Assembly: GCF_900116715.1 (NCBI RefSeq)
Contig: NZ_FPBM01000009.1
Coordinates: 124,001 to 188,000, forward strand
From: Polaromonas sp. YR568
GTDB taxonomy: Bacteria; Pseudomonadota; Gammaproteobacteria; Burkholderiales; Burkholderiaceae_C
Length of the DNA: 64,000 nt
Direction: 5' to 3'
Shown here: positions 21,150 through 32,405 of the stretch, piece after piece
Layout of the letters: the number at the start of each line of letters is the position of its first letter
How positions within the stretch are numbered: position 1 is the stretch's first letter
The notes under the pieces: model-generated
The model's database searches: none
What the model was told of the DNA's origin: nothing
Seen by the model: the letters and a program-made list of their open reading frames with translations, nothing else
Made by a program: the position numbers and the translations under genes

Positions 21150-21947
21150 ATGGCCATCAACTCCTCTTCATTGACCGACACCGCAGCGCCAGCCCTCGAT
21201 GCATCGGCGGGTTCGGGTGTGGCGCCGGCCTTCAGCCCGCTGTACCAGCAGATCAAGGTGCTGATCCTGCAAAGCCTGCAGGCCGGCGAGTGGAAACCGG
21301 GCGAATCGATTCCCAGCGAGATGGACCTGGCCGCGCGCTTTCGCGTCAGCCAGGGCACGGTGCGCAAGGCGATCGACGAGCTGGCGGCCGAAAACCTGGT
21401 GATGCGCCGCCAGGGCAAAGGCACGTTTGTTGCCACGCATGCCGAGCAGCACGTGCAATACCGCTTTTTGCGGCTGATTCCCGACAGCGGCGACACCAGC
21501 AGCGAAGGCCCGGCCGAGCGGCAGATCATCGACTGCAAGCGCCTGCGCGCACCGGCCGACATTGCCCGCGCGCTGTCGCTGCGCACCGGCGACGCCGTGC
21601 TGCAGCTTCGCCGCGTGCTGGCCTTTCAGGGCACGCCCACCATTCTTGAAGACGTGTGGCTGCCCGGCGGCCCTTTCAAAGGGCTGACGGCAGAGCGCCT
21701 GGCCGGCTACCGCGGCCCGATGTATGCGCTCTTTGAAACCGAATTTGCCGTGCACATGGTGCGCGCCGAAGAAAAAATCCGCGCCGTGGCGGCTGATGCC
21801 GCCTCGGCCGGCCTGCTGGATGTGCCCGTGGGCGAGCCGCTGCTAAGTGTGGAGCGCACCGCCTATACCTACAACGACCTGCCCATGGAACTGCGCCGGG
21901 GTTTGTACCGCACCGACACCCATCACTACAAAAATAACCTTAGTTGA
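21150..21947 (+). CDS. GntR-family (HutC subfamily) transcription regulator
   Basis: 265 residues. The winged helix occupies about residues 30-95 (PLYQQIKVLILQSLQAGEW, IPSEMDLAARFRVSQGTVRKA, RRQGKGTFVA), followed by a UTRA ligand-binding domain. It lies between divergent mdh and co-directional sdhCDAB-sdhE-gltA, so it is a good candidate for the local citric-acid-cycle regulator, with an organic acid as effector. The first in-frame ATG is at 21057, right on the palindrome, but the ATG at 21150 gives a normal N-terminus. Confidence 0.88.
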   Translation: MAINSSSLTDTAAPALDASAGSGVAPAFSPLYQQIKVLILQSLQAGEWKPGESIPSEMDLAARFRVSQGTVRKAIDELAAENLVMRRQGKGTFVATHAEQHVQYRFLRLIPDSGDTSSEGPAERQIIDCKRLRAPADIARALSLRTGDAVLQLRRVLAFQGTPTILEDVWLPGGPFKGLTAERLAGYRGPMYALFETEFAVHMVRAEEKIRAVAADAASAGLLDVPVGEPLLSVERTAYTYNDLPMELRRGLYRTDTHHYKNNLS

Positions 21948-22067
21948 CGGGATTCATCAGGAAGCTGCAAACGTTTGTAAGCTTATTGCTGCATTGCAAT
22001 AGAATTTGAGTCTCAGCTGTAATTGCTCCCCCGGTTACCACCCAGTTACATCCCACGAAAGCTAAAA

Positions 22068-22514
22068 ATGACAGAGCTGGCATCCAAACAGCGTCCCAAG
22101 CGGCCCGAGTACCGCAACATCAACGCCCTCACCGACCTCCCCTCCTATCGCCTCCCGCTGGCAGGCATCGTCTCCATCCTCCATCGCATCAGCGGCTTCA
22201 TCATGTTTTTGCTGATGCCCTTCATCATCTGGATGCTGGACACCTCGATCTCTTCCGAGATTTCCTTCGAAAAATTCAAGGCCGCCTTCAACATCGGCAT
22301 GCTGGGCCTGCCCGGCTTCATCTGGAAGCTCGCCGCGCTGGCCCTGATCTGGGCTTACCTGCACCACTTCATCGCCGGCCTGCGCCACCTGTGGATGGAC
22401 GTGAGCCACGCCGCCGTCAGCAAGGAGTTCGGCAAATCGTCCGCCCTCTTCACGCTGGTTGTGAGCGTCGCCCTCACGCTGGTCCTCGGCGCCAAGCTGT
22501 TTGGCCTCTACTGA
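22068..22514 (+). CDS. sdhC: Succinate dehydrogenase cytochrome b556 subunit
   Basis: 148 residues with three membrane helices (about 35-57, 80-102 and 122-145). The RISGFIMFLLMP segment after helix start and the HHFIAGLRHLWMD stretch, which carries the haem b ligand histidine, are family signatures. Together with SdhD it anchors the enzyme and forms the ubiquinone site in the inner membrane. First gene of sdhCDAB. A TAGAAT box at 22000-22005 could be a -10 but has no good -35. Confidence 0.95.
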   Translation: MTELASKQRPKRPEYRNINALTDLPSYRLPLAGIVSILHRISGFIMFLLMPFIIWMLDTSISSEISFEKFKAAFNIGMLGLPGFIWKLAALALIWAYLHHFIAGLRHLWMDVSHAAVSKEFGKSSALFTLVVSVALTLVLGAKLFGLY

Positions 22515-22532
22515 TCACAAGGAGCACAAAAA

Positions 22533-22898
22533 ATGGCAGTTAACTACGGCTCCAAGCGCATCGTTGTCGGTGCCCACTACGGTTTGCGCGACTGGCTCGC
22601 GCAGCGCATCACGGCGGCCCTGATGGCCCTTTTCACCGTGCTGCTGCTGGTCCAGGTCGTCTTCAGCAAAGGCCCCATCCGCTACGACACATGGTCCGGC
22701 ATCTTCTCGTCCCAATGGATGAAGACGCTGACTTTTGTAGTCATCGTCGCCCTGCTCTACCACGTGTGGATCGGCATGCGCGACATCTGGATGGACTACA
22801 TCAAGCCGGCCTCCATCAAACTCGTTTTGAATGTTTTCACGATCGTCTGGCTGGTGGCCTGTGCCGGCTGGGGCATCCAGGTCCTGTGGCGCTTCTGA
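22533..22898 (+). CDS. sdhD: Succinate dehydrogenase membrane anchor subunit
   Basis: 121 residues with three membrane helices. VGAHYGLRDWLAQRITAALM at the start and LLYHVWIGMRDIWMDYIKP in the middle are typical of SdhD; the latter contains the quinone-site region. It follows sdhC by 18 bases with an AAGGAG ribosome binding site and precedes sdhA by 53 bases. Confidence 0.95.
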   Translation: MAVNYGSKRIVVGAHYGLRDWLAQRITAALMALFTVLLLVQVVFSKGPIRYDTWSGIFSSQWMKTLTFVVIVALLYHVWIGMRDIWMDYIKPASIKLVLNVFTIVWLVACAGWGIQVLWRF

Positions 22899-22951
22899 GC
22901 CGCCGCTAAACCTGCAGACCCGACAAGAAGACCGACACCCCACAAAAAATC

Positions 22952-24745
22952 ATGACAGCAACATCCAAACTCCCCAAGCGCAAATTTGACGTCGTCATCG
23001 TCGGTGCCGGCGGCTCCGGCATGCGCGCATCGCTGCAGCTGGCGCGCGCCGGCCTCAATGTGGCCGTGCTCTCCAAGGTGTTCCCGACCCGCTCGCACAC
23101 CGTCGCGGCCCAGGGCGGCATCGGCGCCTCGCTCGGCAACATGAGCGAAGACAACTGGCACTACCACTTCTACGACACCGTCAAGGGCTCCGACTGGCTC
23201 GGCGACCAGGACGCGATTGAATACATGTGCCGCGAAGCGCCCAAGGTCGTGTACGACCTCGAGCACATGGGCATGCCGTTTGACCGTAACCCCGACGGCA
23301 CGATTTACCAGCGCCCCTTCGGCGGTCACACCGCCAACTACGGCGAAAAGCCCGTGCAGCGCGCCTGCGCCGCGGCCGACCGCACCGGCCACGCCATGCT
23401 GCACACGCTGTACCAGCAAAACGTCAAGGAAAAAACCAGCTTCTTCGTCGAGTGGATGGCGCTGGATTTGATCCGCGACTCCGCCGGTGATGTCGTGGGC
23501 GTGACCGCCCTCGAAATGGAAACCGGCGACGTCCATATTTTTGAAGCAAAGACCACGCTGCTGGCCACCGGCGGCGCGGGCCGCATTTTTGCCGCATCGA
23601 CCAACGCTTTCATCAACACCGGCGACGGCCTGGGCATGGCGGCGCGCGCCGGCATCCCACTCGAAGACATGGAGTTCTGGCAGTTCCACCCGACCGGCGT
23701 GGCCGGCGCCGGCGTGCTGCTGACCGAAGGCTGCCGCGGCGAAGGCGCGATTTTGCGCAACAGCAACGGCGAGCGTTTCATGGAGCGCTATGCGCCCACG
23801 CTGAAAGACCTGGCGCCGCGCGACTTCGTTTCGCGCTCCATGGACCAGGAAATCAAGGAAGGCCGCGGCTGCGGCCCCAACAAGGACTACATCCTGCTGG
23901 ACATGACCCACCTGGGCGTGGACGCCATCATGAAGCGCCTGCCCTCGGTGTTCGAGATCGGCCACAACTTCGCCAACGTCGACATCACCAAGGAACCGAT
24001 TCCCGTGGTGCCCACCATCCACTACCAGATGGGCGGCATCCCGACCAACATCCACGGCCAGGTCGTCACGCAAGACGCCAACAACCACAGCCAGATCGTC
24101 AACGGCCTGTATGCAGTGGGTGAATGCTCCTGCGTCAGCGTGCACGGCGCCAACCGCCTGGGCACCAACTCGCTGCTGGACTTGCTGGTGTTCGGCAAGG
24201 CCGCCGGCAACCACATCGTCGAGTTCGCCAAGACCACCGCGCACAAGCCGCTGCCGGCCGACGCCGCCGACAAGACCCTGGCCCGCATCGCGCGCCTGGA
24301 CAACGCGACCGACGGCGAATACGCGCAAGACGTGGCCAACGACCTGCGCGCCGCCATGCAGCAGCACGCCGGTGTGTTCCGCACGCAAGCCATCATGGAC
24401 GAAGGCGTGACCAAGATCGCCGCCCTGCGCGACCGCGTCAACCGCATCGGCCTGAAAGACAAGTCGAAGATTTTCAACACCGCGCGCATTGAAGCGCTCG
24501 AAGTGGAGAACCTGATCGAAGCCGCGCAGGCCACCATCGTGTCGGCTGCCGCCCGCAAGGAAAGCCGCGGCGCGCATTCGGTCGACGACTACGGCGATAC
24601 GCCCGAACACCCGAACGGCCGCAACGACACCGAATGGCACAAGCACACGCTGTGGTACAGCGAAGGCAGCAAGCTGGCCTACAAGCCGGTGCAGATGAAG
24701 CCCCTGACCGTCGAGTCCGTGCCGCTGAAGACACGCACGTTCTAA
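22952..24745 (+). CDS. sdhA: Succinate dehydrogenase flavoprotein subunit
   Basis: 597 residues. Oxidises succinate to fumarate on the cytoplasmic face of the membrane. The FAD-binding motif VIVGAGGSGMRASLQLA is at residues 13-29; the histidine that carries FAD covalently is in SHTVAAQGGIGASLGN (about 48). Catalytic residues are in the HPTGVAGAGVLLTEGCRGEG and HYQMGGIPTN stretches. Full length with no gaps. The covalent flavin is expected to be installed with help of SdhE, encoded just downstream. Confidence 0.98.
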   Translation: MTATSKLPKRKFDVVIVGAGGSGMRASLQLARAGLNVAVLSKVFPTRSHTVAAQGGIGASLGNMSEDNWHYHFYDTVKGSDWLGDQDAIEYMCREAPKVVYDLEHMGMPFDRNPDGTIYQRPFGGHTANYGEKPVQRACAAADRTGHAMLHTLYQQNVKEKTSFFVEWMALDLIRDSAGDVVGVTALEMETGDVHIFEAKTTLLATGGAGRIFAASTNAFINTGDGLGMAARAGIPLEDMEFWQFHPTGVAGAGVLLTEGCRGEGAILRNSNGERFMERYAPTLKDLAPRDFVSRSMDQEIKEGRGCGPNKDYILLDMTHLGVDAIMKRLPSVFEIGHNFANVDITKEPIPVVPTIHYQMGGIPTNIHGQVVTQDANNHSQIVNGLYAVGECSCVSVHGANRLGTNSLLDLLVFGKAAGNHIVEFAKTTAHKPLPADAADKTLARIARLDNATDGEYAQDVANDLRAAMQQHAGVFRTQAIMDEGVTKIAALRDRVNRIGLKDKSKIFNTARIEALEVENLIEAAQATIVSAAARKESRGAHSVDDYGDTPEHPNGRNDTEWHKHTLWYSEGSKLAYKPVQMKPLTVESVPLKTRTF

Positions 24746-24799
24746 GCAGAAGACGAACAACACAGACGGCCCTGCGACCCCACAAGAAGCGAGAACCCC

Positions 24800-25504
24800 A
24801 TGACCAAACGCACCTTCAAGATCTACCGCTACGACCCGGACACCGACGCCAAGCCTTACATGCAGACCATCGAGGTGGAGCTGGACGGCCACGAGCGCAT
24901 GCTGCTGGATGCGTTGATGAAGCTCAAGGCGCAGGATCCGTCCATCAGCTTTCGCCGCTCGTGCCGCGAAGGTGTTTGCGGCTCCGACGCGATGAACATC
25001 AACGGCAAGAACGGCCTGGCGTGCCTGACCAACATGCGCACACTGCCTGAAGTCATCGTGCTCAAGCCGCTGCCCGGCCTGCCCGTGGTGCGTGACCTGA
25101 TCGTCGACATGACGCAGTTCTTCAAGCAGTACAACTCGATCAAGCCTTACCTGATCAACGACAACGTGCCGCCCGAAAAAGAGCGCCTGCAGAGCCCCGA
25201 AGAGCGCGATGAGCTCAATGGCCTCTACGAGTGCATCCTGTGCGCCAGCTGCTCGACGTCCTGCCCCAGCTTCTGGTGGAACCCCGACAAGTTCGTCGGC
25301 CCGGCCGGCCTGCTGCAGGCTTACCGCTTTATCGCCGACAGCCGCGATGAAGCCACCGGCGAGCGCCTGGACAACCTGGAAGACCCGTACCGCCTGTTCC
25401 GCTGCCACACCATCATGAACTGCGTCGATGTTTGCCCCAAGGGACTGAACCCAACCAAGGCCATCGGCAAGATCAAGGAAATGATGGTTCTGCGCACTGT
25501 CTGA
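24800..25504 (+). CDS. sdhB: Succinate dehydrogenase iron-sulfur subunit
   Basis: 234 residues. The N-terminal ferredoxin domain holds the [2Fe-2S] cysteines in SCREGVCGSDAMNINGKNGL plus the following Ala-Cys (about residues 55-75). The C-terminal domain carries the [4Fe-4S]/[3Fe-4S] cysteines in CILCASCSTSCPS (about 149) and CHTIMNCVDVCPKGLNP (about 206). It passes electrons from FAD to ubiquinone. Confidence 0.98.
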   Translation: MTKRTFKIYRYDPDTDAKPYMQTIEVELDGHERMLLDALMKLKAQDPSISFRRSCREGVCGSDAMNINGKNGLACLTNMRTLPEVIVLKPLPGLPVVRDLIVDMTQFFKQYNSIKPYLINDNVPPEKERLQSPEERDELNGLYECILCASCSTSCPSFWWNPDKFVGPAGLLQAYRFIADSRDEATGERLDNLEDPYRLFRCHTIMNCVDVCPKGLNPTKAIGKIKEMMVLRTV

Positions 25505-25524
25505 CCCTTCCCTGACTGACAGAT

Positions 25525-25833
25525 ATGGAAACCGCCGACGCCCTGCTCGACGAGCGTGCCTTGAGCAAGCTCAAGTGGCGCTGCCGGCGCGGCCTGCTTG
25601 AGAACGACCTGCTGATAGAACGCTTCTTCCGGGGCCACGAAGCCACGCTAACCGTCAGGCAGGCTAAAGGGTTGAATGATTTAATGGATTTGTCCGACAA
25701 CGATTTGCTGGACCTGCTGTTAAAAAGAAAAGATGCCGGTCAGCTACCCGATGAAGCGGCCAAGGCAAGTGCCTCTACTTCTGAGGCCCATGAAGTTTTA
25801 AAGTTGCTGCAGCCCGCAGCGCCGGCTCCGTGA
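25525..25833 (+). CDS. sdhE: FAD assembly factor SdhE (CptB family)
   Basis: 102 residues. The conserved KWRCRRGLLENDLLIERFF segment with the RGxxE motif (residues 14-32) identifies the SdhE/Sdh5 family, which helps attach FAD covalently to SdhA. The C-terminal 25 residues are Ala/Pro/Ser-rich and probably disordered. It lies 20 bases after sdhB and 49 before gltA. Confidence 0.93.
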   Translation: METADALLDERALSKLKWRCRRGLLENDLLIERFFRGHEATLTVRQAKGLNDLMDLSDNDLLDLLLKRKDAGQLPDEAAKASASTSEAHEVLKLLQPAAPAP

Positions 25834-25882
25834 TTCCGCGCCCGTCACCCATTGACACTGATACGAAAGAAAGAAGCAAGAA

Positions 25883-27193
<1,311 letters not shown>

Positions 27194-27211
27194 GCCGCCC
27201 CGCGTTCACGC

Positions 27212-27247
27212 AAAGCCCGCCGGTGGCGACACCGGCGGGCTTTTTTA
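27212..27247 (+). terminator. Intrinsic terminator after gltA
   Basis: AAAGCCCGCCGGTG, loop GCGA, CACCGGCGGGCTTTTTT: a long GC stem (11 pairs) followed by six T. Closes the sdhCDAB-sdhE-gltA transcript. Confidence 0.95.
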
Positions 27248-27493
27248 CGTCCCAAGCTCTTTCAACGGCTTCAGCGCTCCTGCGGGCCCAGCAACTGCCT
27301 GCTATATTTTTAATAGCTGCTTACGCTCGTCTTTATTGGTCTGGAGCCCCAAAAGTGCCTCCAAACCTGGCCCCCTCAGCTGAAAACGCCCATCGGCAAG
27401 CTGGTCATCGTGTATTGCGATGACAAAACCATACTCCTGGTAGCAAAATAGCGTTTCACCGTCGTCTAACGCGATGACGTGATACCCCACACC
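27248..27493. other. Non-coding region before the LysR gene
   Basis: About 245 bases after the gltA terminator. It contains the second GCTAT...ATAGCTGC repeat at its left part and then a stretch with no clear feature up to the LysR start. Weak open frames here look random. Confidence 0.5.
27301..27330. repeat. GCTAT...ATAGCTGC repeat, copy 2
   Basis: GCTAT, AT-rich loop, ATAGC, then TGCTTACGCTCG. This is the best-formed of the three copies seen in the window. The following ttattggtctggagcccc may belong to the same element. Confidence 0.6.
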
Positions 27494-28495
27494 ATGAAAA
27501 GCTCAGAACGCAACTTTGCCCGCCGCATCGACCTGACCTCGCTTCAGCTCTTTGTGGCCGTGTGCGAGCTGGGCAGCATCGGCAAGGCGGCCGAGCGCGA
27601 ATTCATCGCCGCCTCGGCCGTCAGCAAACGCCTGAGCGACCTCGAAGCCACGCTGGACACGCCGCTGCTCTACCGCCACACCCGCGGTGTTGACCTGACG
27701 CCCGCCGGCGAAAGCCTGCTGCACCATGCACGCTCGGTGCTGTTCAGCCTCGAGAAGATGCAGAGCGAGCTCAGCGAATACGCCGACGGCGTGCGCGGCC
27801 ATGTGCGCGTGCACGCCAGCATTTCGGCCATCGTGCAGTTTTTGCCGGAAGACCTGGGCGCCTTCACCCGCGAACATTCCGGCATCAAGATCGACCTGGA
27901 AGAACACCTGAGCACCGAAGTTGTCCGTGCGGTGCAGGAAGGCGCGGCCGACCTGGGCATCTGCAACACCGCCGACGGTGCGGGCGACCTGCAGGTGCTG
28001 CCCTACCGCAACGACAAACTGGTGCTGATTGCGCCCAGAGGCCATGCGCTGTGCGCGCAAGGCGCTATCAAATTTGAAGCCGCGCTGGATTACGACCAGG
28101 TCGGCCTGCACTCCAACAGCTCGATCTACCTGGCGATGCGCGAGGCCGCCGCCCGGCTGGGCCGCACCATCAAGCTGCGCATCCACGTCACAGGCCTGGA
28201 CGCCATGTGCCGCATGATCCACAACGGCCTGGGCGTGGGTGTGATGCCGCAGCGCGCCTTTGAGCTTATGCACGGCGTCGGCGAACTCGAATCCGTGCCG
28301 CTGCTGGACGCCTGGGCCGAGCGCCAGATCCAGCTGGTGGCGCGCGATTTCTCTACCTTGCCCTTGACTGCACGGCTGCTGGTAGAGCACCTCACGCTGC
28401 CCACGACGCAAGCGGCCATGCAGGCGGCGCTACCCCGTACCGCGCCAGCCAAGCCCGCCAAAAACGCAGCCGCCCCCGCCCGGGCAGCCGCCTAG
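27494..28495 (+). CDS. LysR-family regulator upstream of leuCDB
   Basis: 333 residues. N-terminal winged helix ([20 protein letters not shown], then [20 protein letters not shown], about residues 13-70) and a periplasmic-binding-like effector domain. The C-terminal 25 residues are Ala/Pro/Lys-rich and probably disordered. Reads into leuC with only 74 bases between, rather than diverging from its target as most LysR genes do. It may regulate leuCDB, but that is only suggested by position. Start chosen at the second ATG, 15 bases into the open frame. Confidence 0.88.
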   Translation: MKSSERNFARRIDLTSLQLFVAVCELGSIGKAAEREFIAASAVSKRLSDLEATLDTPLLYRHTRGVDLTPAGESLLHHARSVLFSLEKMQSELSEYADGVRGHVRVHASISAIVQFLPEDLGAFTREHSGIKIDLEEHLSTEVVRAVQEGAADLGICNTADGAGDLQVLPYRNDKLVLIAPRGHALCAQGAIKFEAALDYDQVGLHSNSSIYLAMREAAARLGRTIKLRIHVTGLDAMCRMIHNGLGVGVMPQRAFELMHGVGELESVPLLDAWAERQIQLVARDFSTLPLTARLLVEHLTLPTTQAAMQAALPRTAPAKPAKNAAAPARAAA

Positions 28496-28542
28496 AATCA
28501 CCCACCACGACCACAGCCAGACGAACAGCGGCAAGCTGCCGC
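28493..28542 (+). promoter_or_regulatory. Possible leuC promoter and leader hairpin
   Basis: TAGAAT at 28493-28498 overlaps the LysR stop codon and would start a transcript at about 28505. Downstream, GCGGCA-AGC-TGCCGC (28528-28542) is a perfect 6-base hairpin in the leuC leader. No leucine-rich leader peptide was found. Low confidence in the promoter because no good -35 was seen. Confidence 0.3.
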
Positions 28543-28569
28543 CACAACAAGAGACCACGAAAGAAAACC

Positions 28570-29991
28570 ATGGGACGCACCCTCTACGACAAAATCTGGG
28601 ACGAGCACGTCGTTCATACCGAAGAAGACGGCACCTCCATCCTCTACATCGACCGCCACCTGGTGCACGAAGTCACCAGCCCGCAGGCTTTTGAAGGCCT
28701 GCGCGAGGCCGGCCGCAAGGTCTGGCGCATCAGCTCCATCGTCGCCACCGCCGACCACAACACGCCCACCACCGGCTGGGAGCTGGGCTACGACGGCATC
28801 ACCGACCTGGTGAGCAAAGAGCAGATCACCACCCTGGACAGCAACATCAAGGAATTCGGCGCTGCGGCGTTCTTTCCTTTCATGTCCAAGCGCCAGGGCA
28901 TCGTGCATGTCATCGGCCCTGAAAACGGCGCCACCCTGCCCGGCATGACCGTTGTCTGCGGCGACTCGCACACCTCCACCCACGGCGCTTTCGGCGCCCT
29001 GGCGCATGGCATAGGCACCAGCGAGGTCGAGCACGTGATGGCCACACAAACCCTGCTGGCCAAAAAAGCCAAAAACATGCTCGTAAAGGTCGAGGGCAAG
29101 CTGGCCCCCGGACTCACCGCCAAAGACATCGTGCTGGCCATCATCGGCAAGATCGGCACGGCAGGCGGCACCGGCTACACGATTGAATTTGCCGGCGCGG
29201 CAATCCGCGCACTCAGCATGGAAGGCCGCATGACGGTCTGCAACATGGCGATTGAAGGCGGCGCGCGCGCCGGCCTCGTGGCCGTCGACCAGAAAACCAT
29301 CGACTACGTCAAAGGCCGTTTGCTCTCGCCCACCGGCGTCGAATGGGACATGGCCGTCAAATACTGGAACACGCTGACCTCCGACGCCGACGCGAAATTC
29401 GACGCCTTGGTCGAGCTTGACGCCGGCCAGATCCTGCCGCAAGTCACCTGGGGCACCTCGCCCGAAATGGTGTTGTCGATCAATGACCGGGTGCCCGACC
29501 CCGACAAGGAAAAAGACGCCAACAAGCGCGACGCCATTGAGCGCGCGCTCACCTACATGGGCCTGCAGCCGGGCAAGGCGCTCAACGACCTGTACGTCGA
29601 CAAGGTGTTCATCGGCTCCTGCACCAACAGCCGCATCGAAGACATGCGCGAAGCCGCCGCCATCATCAAGAAGATCGGCCAGAAGGTCGCCAAAAACGTG
29701 AAGCTGGCCATGGTGGTGCCGGGTTCCGGCCTCGTCAAGGAACAGGCCGAGCGCGAAGGCCTGGACAAGATTTTTGTAGCCGCCGGCTTTGAATGGCGCG
29801 AGCCCGGCTGCTCAATGTGCCTGGCCATGAACGCAGACCGGCTGGAGCCGGGCGAGCGCTGCGCCTCCACCAGCAACCGCAACTTCGAAGGCCGCCAGGG
29901 CGCCGGCGGACGCACGCACCTGGTCAGCCCCGCCATGGCTGCCGCTGCGGCGGTGCACGGTCATTTCGTTGATATCCGCAAATTCTCTTAA
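28570..29991 (+). CDS. leuC: 3-isopropylmalate dehydratase, large subunit
   Basis: 473 residues. Aconitase-family enzyme that isomerises 2- to 3-isopropylmalate in leucine synthesis. Motifs: [20 protein letters not shown] (about residues 134-153), iron-sulfur cysteines in [11 protein letters not shown] (about 351) and [11 protein letters not shown] (about 412 and 415). Works as a heterodimer with LeuD, whose gene starts 11 bases downstream. Confidence 0.98.
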   Translation: MGRTLYDKIWDEHVVHTEEDGTSILYIDRHLVHEVTSPQAFEGLREAGRKVWRISSIVATADHNTPTTGWELGYDGITDLVSKEQITTLDSNIKEFGAAAFFPFMSKRQGIVHVIGPENGATLPGMTVVCGDSHTSTHGAFGALAHGIGTSEVEHVMATQTLLAKKAKNMLVKVEGKLAPGLTAKDIVLAIIGKIGTAGGTGYTIEFAGAAIRALSMEGRMTVCNMAIEGGARAGLVAVDQKTIDYVKGRLLSPTGVEWDMAVKYWNTLTSDADAKFDALVELDAGQILPQVTWGTSPEMVLSINDRVPDPDKEKDANKRDAIERALTYMGLQPGKALNDLYVDKVFIGSCTNSRIEDMREAAAIIKKIGQKVAKNVKLAMVVPGSGLVKEQAEREGLDKIFVAAGFEWREPGCSMCLAMNADRLEPGERCASTSNRNFEGRQGAGGRTHLVSPAMAAAAAVHGHFVDIRKFS

Positions 29992-30002
29992 AGAGCAGCA
30001 CC

Positions 30003-30653
30003 ATGCAGAAATTCACCGTACACAAGGGCCTTGTCGCCCCGATGGACCGCGAGAACGTCGACACCGACGCCATCATCCCCAAGCAGTTCCTCAAGTCGAT
30101 CCGCAAGACCGGCTTCGGCCCCAACCTGTTTGACGAATGGCGCTACCTGGATCCGGGCTTTCCCGGCCAGGACCCGGCCAGCCGCAAGCCCAACCCCGAC
30201 TTCGTGCTGAACCAGCCGCGCTACGCCGGCGCGTCCATCTTGCTGGCGCGCAAAAACTTCGGCTGCGGCTCCTCGCGTGAGCACGCGCCTTGGGCGCTGG
30301 ACCAGTTCGGCTTTCGCGCCCTCATCGCACCCAGCTACGCCGACATCTTTTTCAACAACAGCTTCAAGAACGGCCTCCTGCCCATCGTGCTGCCCGAAGC
30401 ACAGGTGGCCCAGCTGTTCGATGAAGCGCTGGCCTTCCCCGGCTACCAGCTCACGGTCGACCTGGAGCGCCAGGTCATCGTCAAACCGCAAGGCGAAGAG
30501 TTGCCGTTCGATGTGCAGGCTTTTCGCAAGTACTGCCTGCTCAACGGCCTGGACGACATCGGCCTGACCTTGCGCAACAGCGACAAGATCAAGGCCTTTG
30601 AAGCCGAGCGCCTGGCAACCAAACCGTGGCTGAACCACACGGTGGCAGGTTGA
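30003..30653 (+). CDS. leuD: 3-isopropylmalate dehydratase, small subunit
   Basis: 216 residues, the swivelling domain partner of LeuC. The opening [19 protein letters not shown] and the [15 protein letters not shown] substrate-site motif (about residue 85) are diagnostic. Its TGA overlaps the ATG of the following unknown gene by one base (TGATG). Confidence 0.98.
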   Translation: MQKFTVHKGLVAPMDRENVDTDAIIPKQFLKSIRKTGFGPNLFDEWRYLDPGFPGQDPASRKPNPDFVLNQPRYAGASILLARKNFGCGSSREHAPWALDQFGFRALIAPSYADIFFNNSFKNGLLPIVLPEAQVAQLFDEALAFPGYQLTVDLERQVIVKPQGEELPFDVQAFRKYCLLNGLDDIGLTLRNSDKIKAFEAERLATKPWLNHTVAG

Positions 30654-31240
30654 TGCAAGCCGCCTGTCGCTTTATTCGGGGCCTGCATTGCTGGGTCGGC
30701 GCGCTGGTTTTGGGCTTGCTGGGCAGCACCGCTGTTTACGGCCAGGGCGCTGCACCGTCCGTGCTGGTGTTGGGCGGTGCTTCGCACACCCAGTCCGGAT
30801 TTGCCGACCCGAAGATTCAGCGTTTCTATACGGCAACCGCCGCAAATGCGGCAGAGCAAATGGCCGAGGCCCTGGGAAAGGCCGGCGTGCGCAACACCAA
30901 GTTCGTCGTCTGGTCGAGATACCCGGAATACCAGCAAGAGCTTGGCAACAACATCGCGGCTTGCGACTGCAATTTTTTGCTGCAGGTCTCGTTCGGGAAA
31001 GACGTGGCGGCGAACCCGCAAACGCTGTTTCTTGAGTACCAGTTGATGCACCTCGCCAAGTCCGCATCACAGCAAGCGGGATTCGCGCAGGTCAAGACAG
31101 AAGCCAGGTTCCAGCGCCGGTTTGACGTTCCCATTACCAATGACATCCTGGCTGAAGGAAAATTCCCCAGCTTCGCAACCGAAATCGCCGGCGAGATCGT
31201 CAAATCCGGCGCTCTGACAACCAACTCAAACTCAAAATGA
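30653..31240 (+). CDS. Unknown exported protein embedded in the leu operon
   Basis: 195 residues. N-terminal signal-like region (basic start, hydrophobic [15 protein letters not shown], cleavage near residue 30). The mature part has a possible nucleotide-fold-like opening [14 protein letters not shown] and two close cysteines (ACDCNF). I do not recognise the family; lipoprotein attachment is not indicated. It is joined to leuD by TGATG and to leuB by ATGA, so it is translated as part of the leu operon. Codon use looks slightly less GC-rich than leuD and leuB. Real gene: well supported by the overlaps; function unknown. Confidence 0.78.
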   Translation: MQAACRFIRGLHCWVGALVLGLLGSTAVYGQGAAPSVLVLGGASHTQSGFADPKIQRFYTATAANAAEQMAEALGKAGVRNTKFVVWSRYPEYQQELGNNIAACDCNFLLQVSFGKDVAANPQTLFLEYQLMHLAKSASQQAGFAQVKTEARFQRRFDVPITNDILAEGKFPSFATEIAGEIVKSGALTTNSNSK

Positions 31241-32307
31241 AAATTGCAATCCTCCCGGGTGACGGCATCGGCACCGAAATCGTCGCGGAAGCCGTCAAGG
31301 TTTTAAAGGCGCTCGACCTCAAATTTGAAACCGAAAGCGCGCTGGTCGGCGGCGCCGCCTACGAGGCTCACGGTCATCCCCTGCCTGATTCCACACTCAA
31401 GCTCGCCAAAGAGGCGGACGCCGTGCTCTTCGGCGCCGTCGGCGACTGGAAATACGACAAGCTGGACCGTCCGCTGCGCCCGGAGCAGGCCATCCTCGGC
31501 CTGCGCAAAAACCTCGGCCTCTTTGCCAACTTCCGCCCGGCGATCTGCTACGCCCAGCTGGTGGACGCCTCCAGCCTCAAGCGTGAGCTGGTCTCCGGCC
31601 TGGACATCCTCATCATCCGCGAGCTGACCGGCGACATCTACTTCGGCCAGCCGCGCGGCCGCCGCGTCTCGCCTGACGGCCACTTTCCCGGCTCTGAAGA
31701 AGCTTTTGACACCATGCGCTACTCGCGCCCCGAGATCGAGCGCATCGCCCACGTCGCCTTCCAGGCTGCCCGTAAACGCGACAAGCGTGTCACCAGCGTC
31801 GACAAGGCCAATGTGCTGGAAACCTTCCAGCTCTGGAAAGACGTGGTCACCGAAGTCGGAAAAGAGTACCCCGACGTCGCGCTGGACCACATGTATGTGG
31901 ACAACGCCGCCATGCAGCTGGTCAAAGCCCCCAAGAAGTTTGACGTGGTCGTTACCGGCAATATGTTCGGCGACATCCTGAGCGACGCCGCCGCCATGCT
32001 GACCGGCTCCATCGGCATGCTGCCCTCGGCCAGCCTGAACGACAAAAACCAGGGCCTGTACGAGCCCAGCCACGGCAGCGCGCCCGACATCGCCGGCAAA
32101 GGCGTGGCCAACCCGCTGGCCACCATCCTGAGCGCGGCCATGATGCTGCGCTTCAGCCTGAACCAGCCAGAAGCCGCCGCCCGTATCGAAAAAGCCGTGG
32201 ACGCCGTGCTGAGCCAGGGCTTGCGCACGCCCGACATCTACAGCGAAGGCACGACCAAGGTCGGCACGGTGCAGATGGGCGATGCGGTGGTTAAAGCACT
32301 GGCCTGA
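31237..32307 (+). CDS. leuB: 3-isopropylmalate dehydrogenase
   Basis: 356 residues. Oxidatively decarboxylates 3-isopropylmalate with [11 protein letters not shown] near the N-terminus, [15 protein letters not shown] (about residue 127-141), the metal-binding NMFGDILSD (about 243) and the NAD-site [10 protein letters not shown] are all present. Starts four bases before the end of the unknown gene. The stop is followed by a large hairpin (32326-32362). Confidence 0.98.
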   Translation: MKIAILPGDGIGTEIVAEAVKVLKALDLKFETESALVGGAAYEAHGHPLPDSTLKLAKEADAVLFGAVGDWKYDKLDRPLRPEQAILGLRKNLGLFANFRPAICYAQLVDASSLKRELVSGLDILIIRELTGDIYFGQPRGRRVSPDGHFPGSEEAFDTMRYSRPEIERIAHVAFQAARKRDKRVTSVDKANVLETFQLWKDVVTEVGKEYPDVALDHMYVDNAAMQLVKAPKKFDVVVTGNMFGDILSDAAAMLTGSIGMLPSASLNDKNQGLYEPSHGSAPDIAGKGVANPLATILSAAMMLRFSLNQPEAAARIEKAVDAVLSQGLRTPDIYSEGTTKVGTVQMGDAVVKALA

Positions 32308-32325
32308 CGTTTTTTTACCGCAAAA

Positions 32326-32362
32326 CCGCCCAAAACCGGCGTTTTGCCGGTGGTTTGGGCGG
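32326..32362 (+). other. Large hairpin after leuB
   Basis: CCGCCCAAA pairs with TTTGGGCGG, and inside it CCGGC pairs with GCCGG around a GTTTT loop; two to three bases bulge. It stands 18 bases past the leuB stop. No T run follows, so it may protect the leu transcript 3' end or stop it with Rho. Confidence 0.55.
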
Positions 32363-32391
32363 CTGTCAGCCCCGGTAAAGCCAAGCCTGGC

Positions 32392-32397
32392 TACAAT
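32392..32397 (+). promoter_or_regulatory. -10 box for the asd leader transcript
   Basis: TACAAT in the context GGCTACAATCGGG. Transcription would begin near 32404-32405, one or two bases before the ATG of the leader peptide, which would make that message leaderless or nearly so. No convincing -35 is seen at the normal distance. Confidence 0.45.
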
Positions 32398-32405
32398 CGG
32401 GACCT

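Noticed and set aside
22796-25408. 870-codon open frame on the minus strand opposite sdhA/sdhB
   Set aside because: Antisense shadow of high-GC codon bias; the plus strand encodes complete, conserved SdhA and SdhB.
28055-28080. gcgctatcaaatttgaagc in the LysR gene as a fourth copy of the GCTAT repeat
   Set aside because: Second arm does not pair and the protein alignment at this point looks normal for LysR, so it is probably chance.
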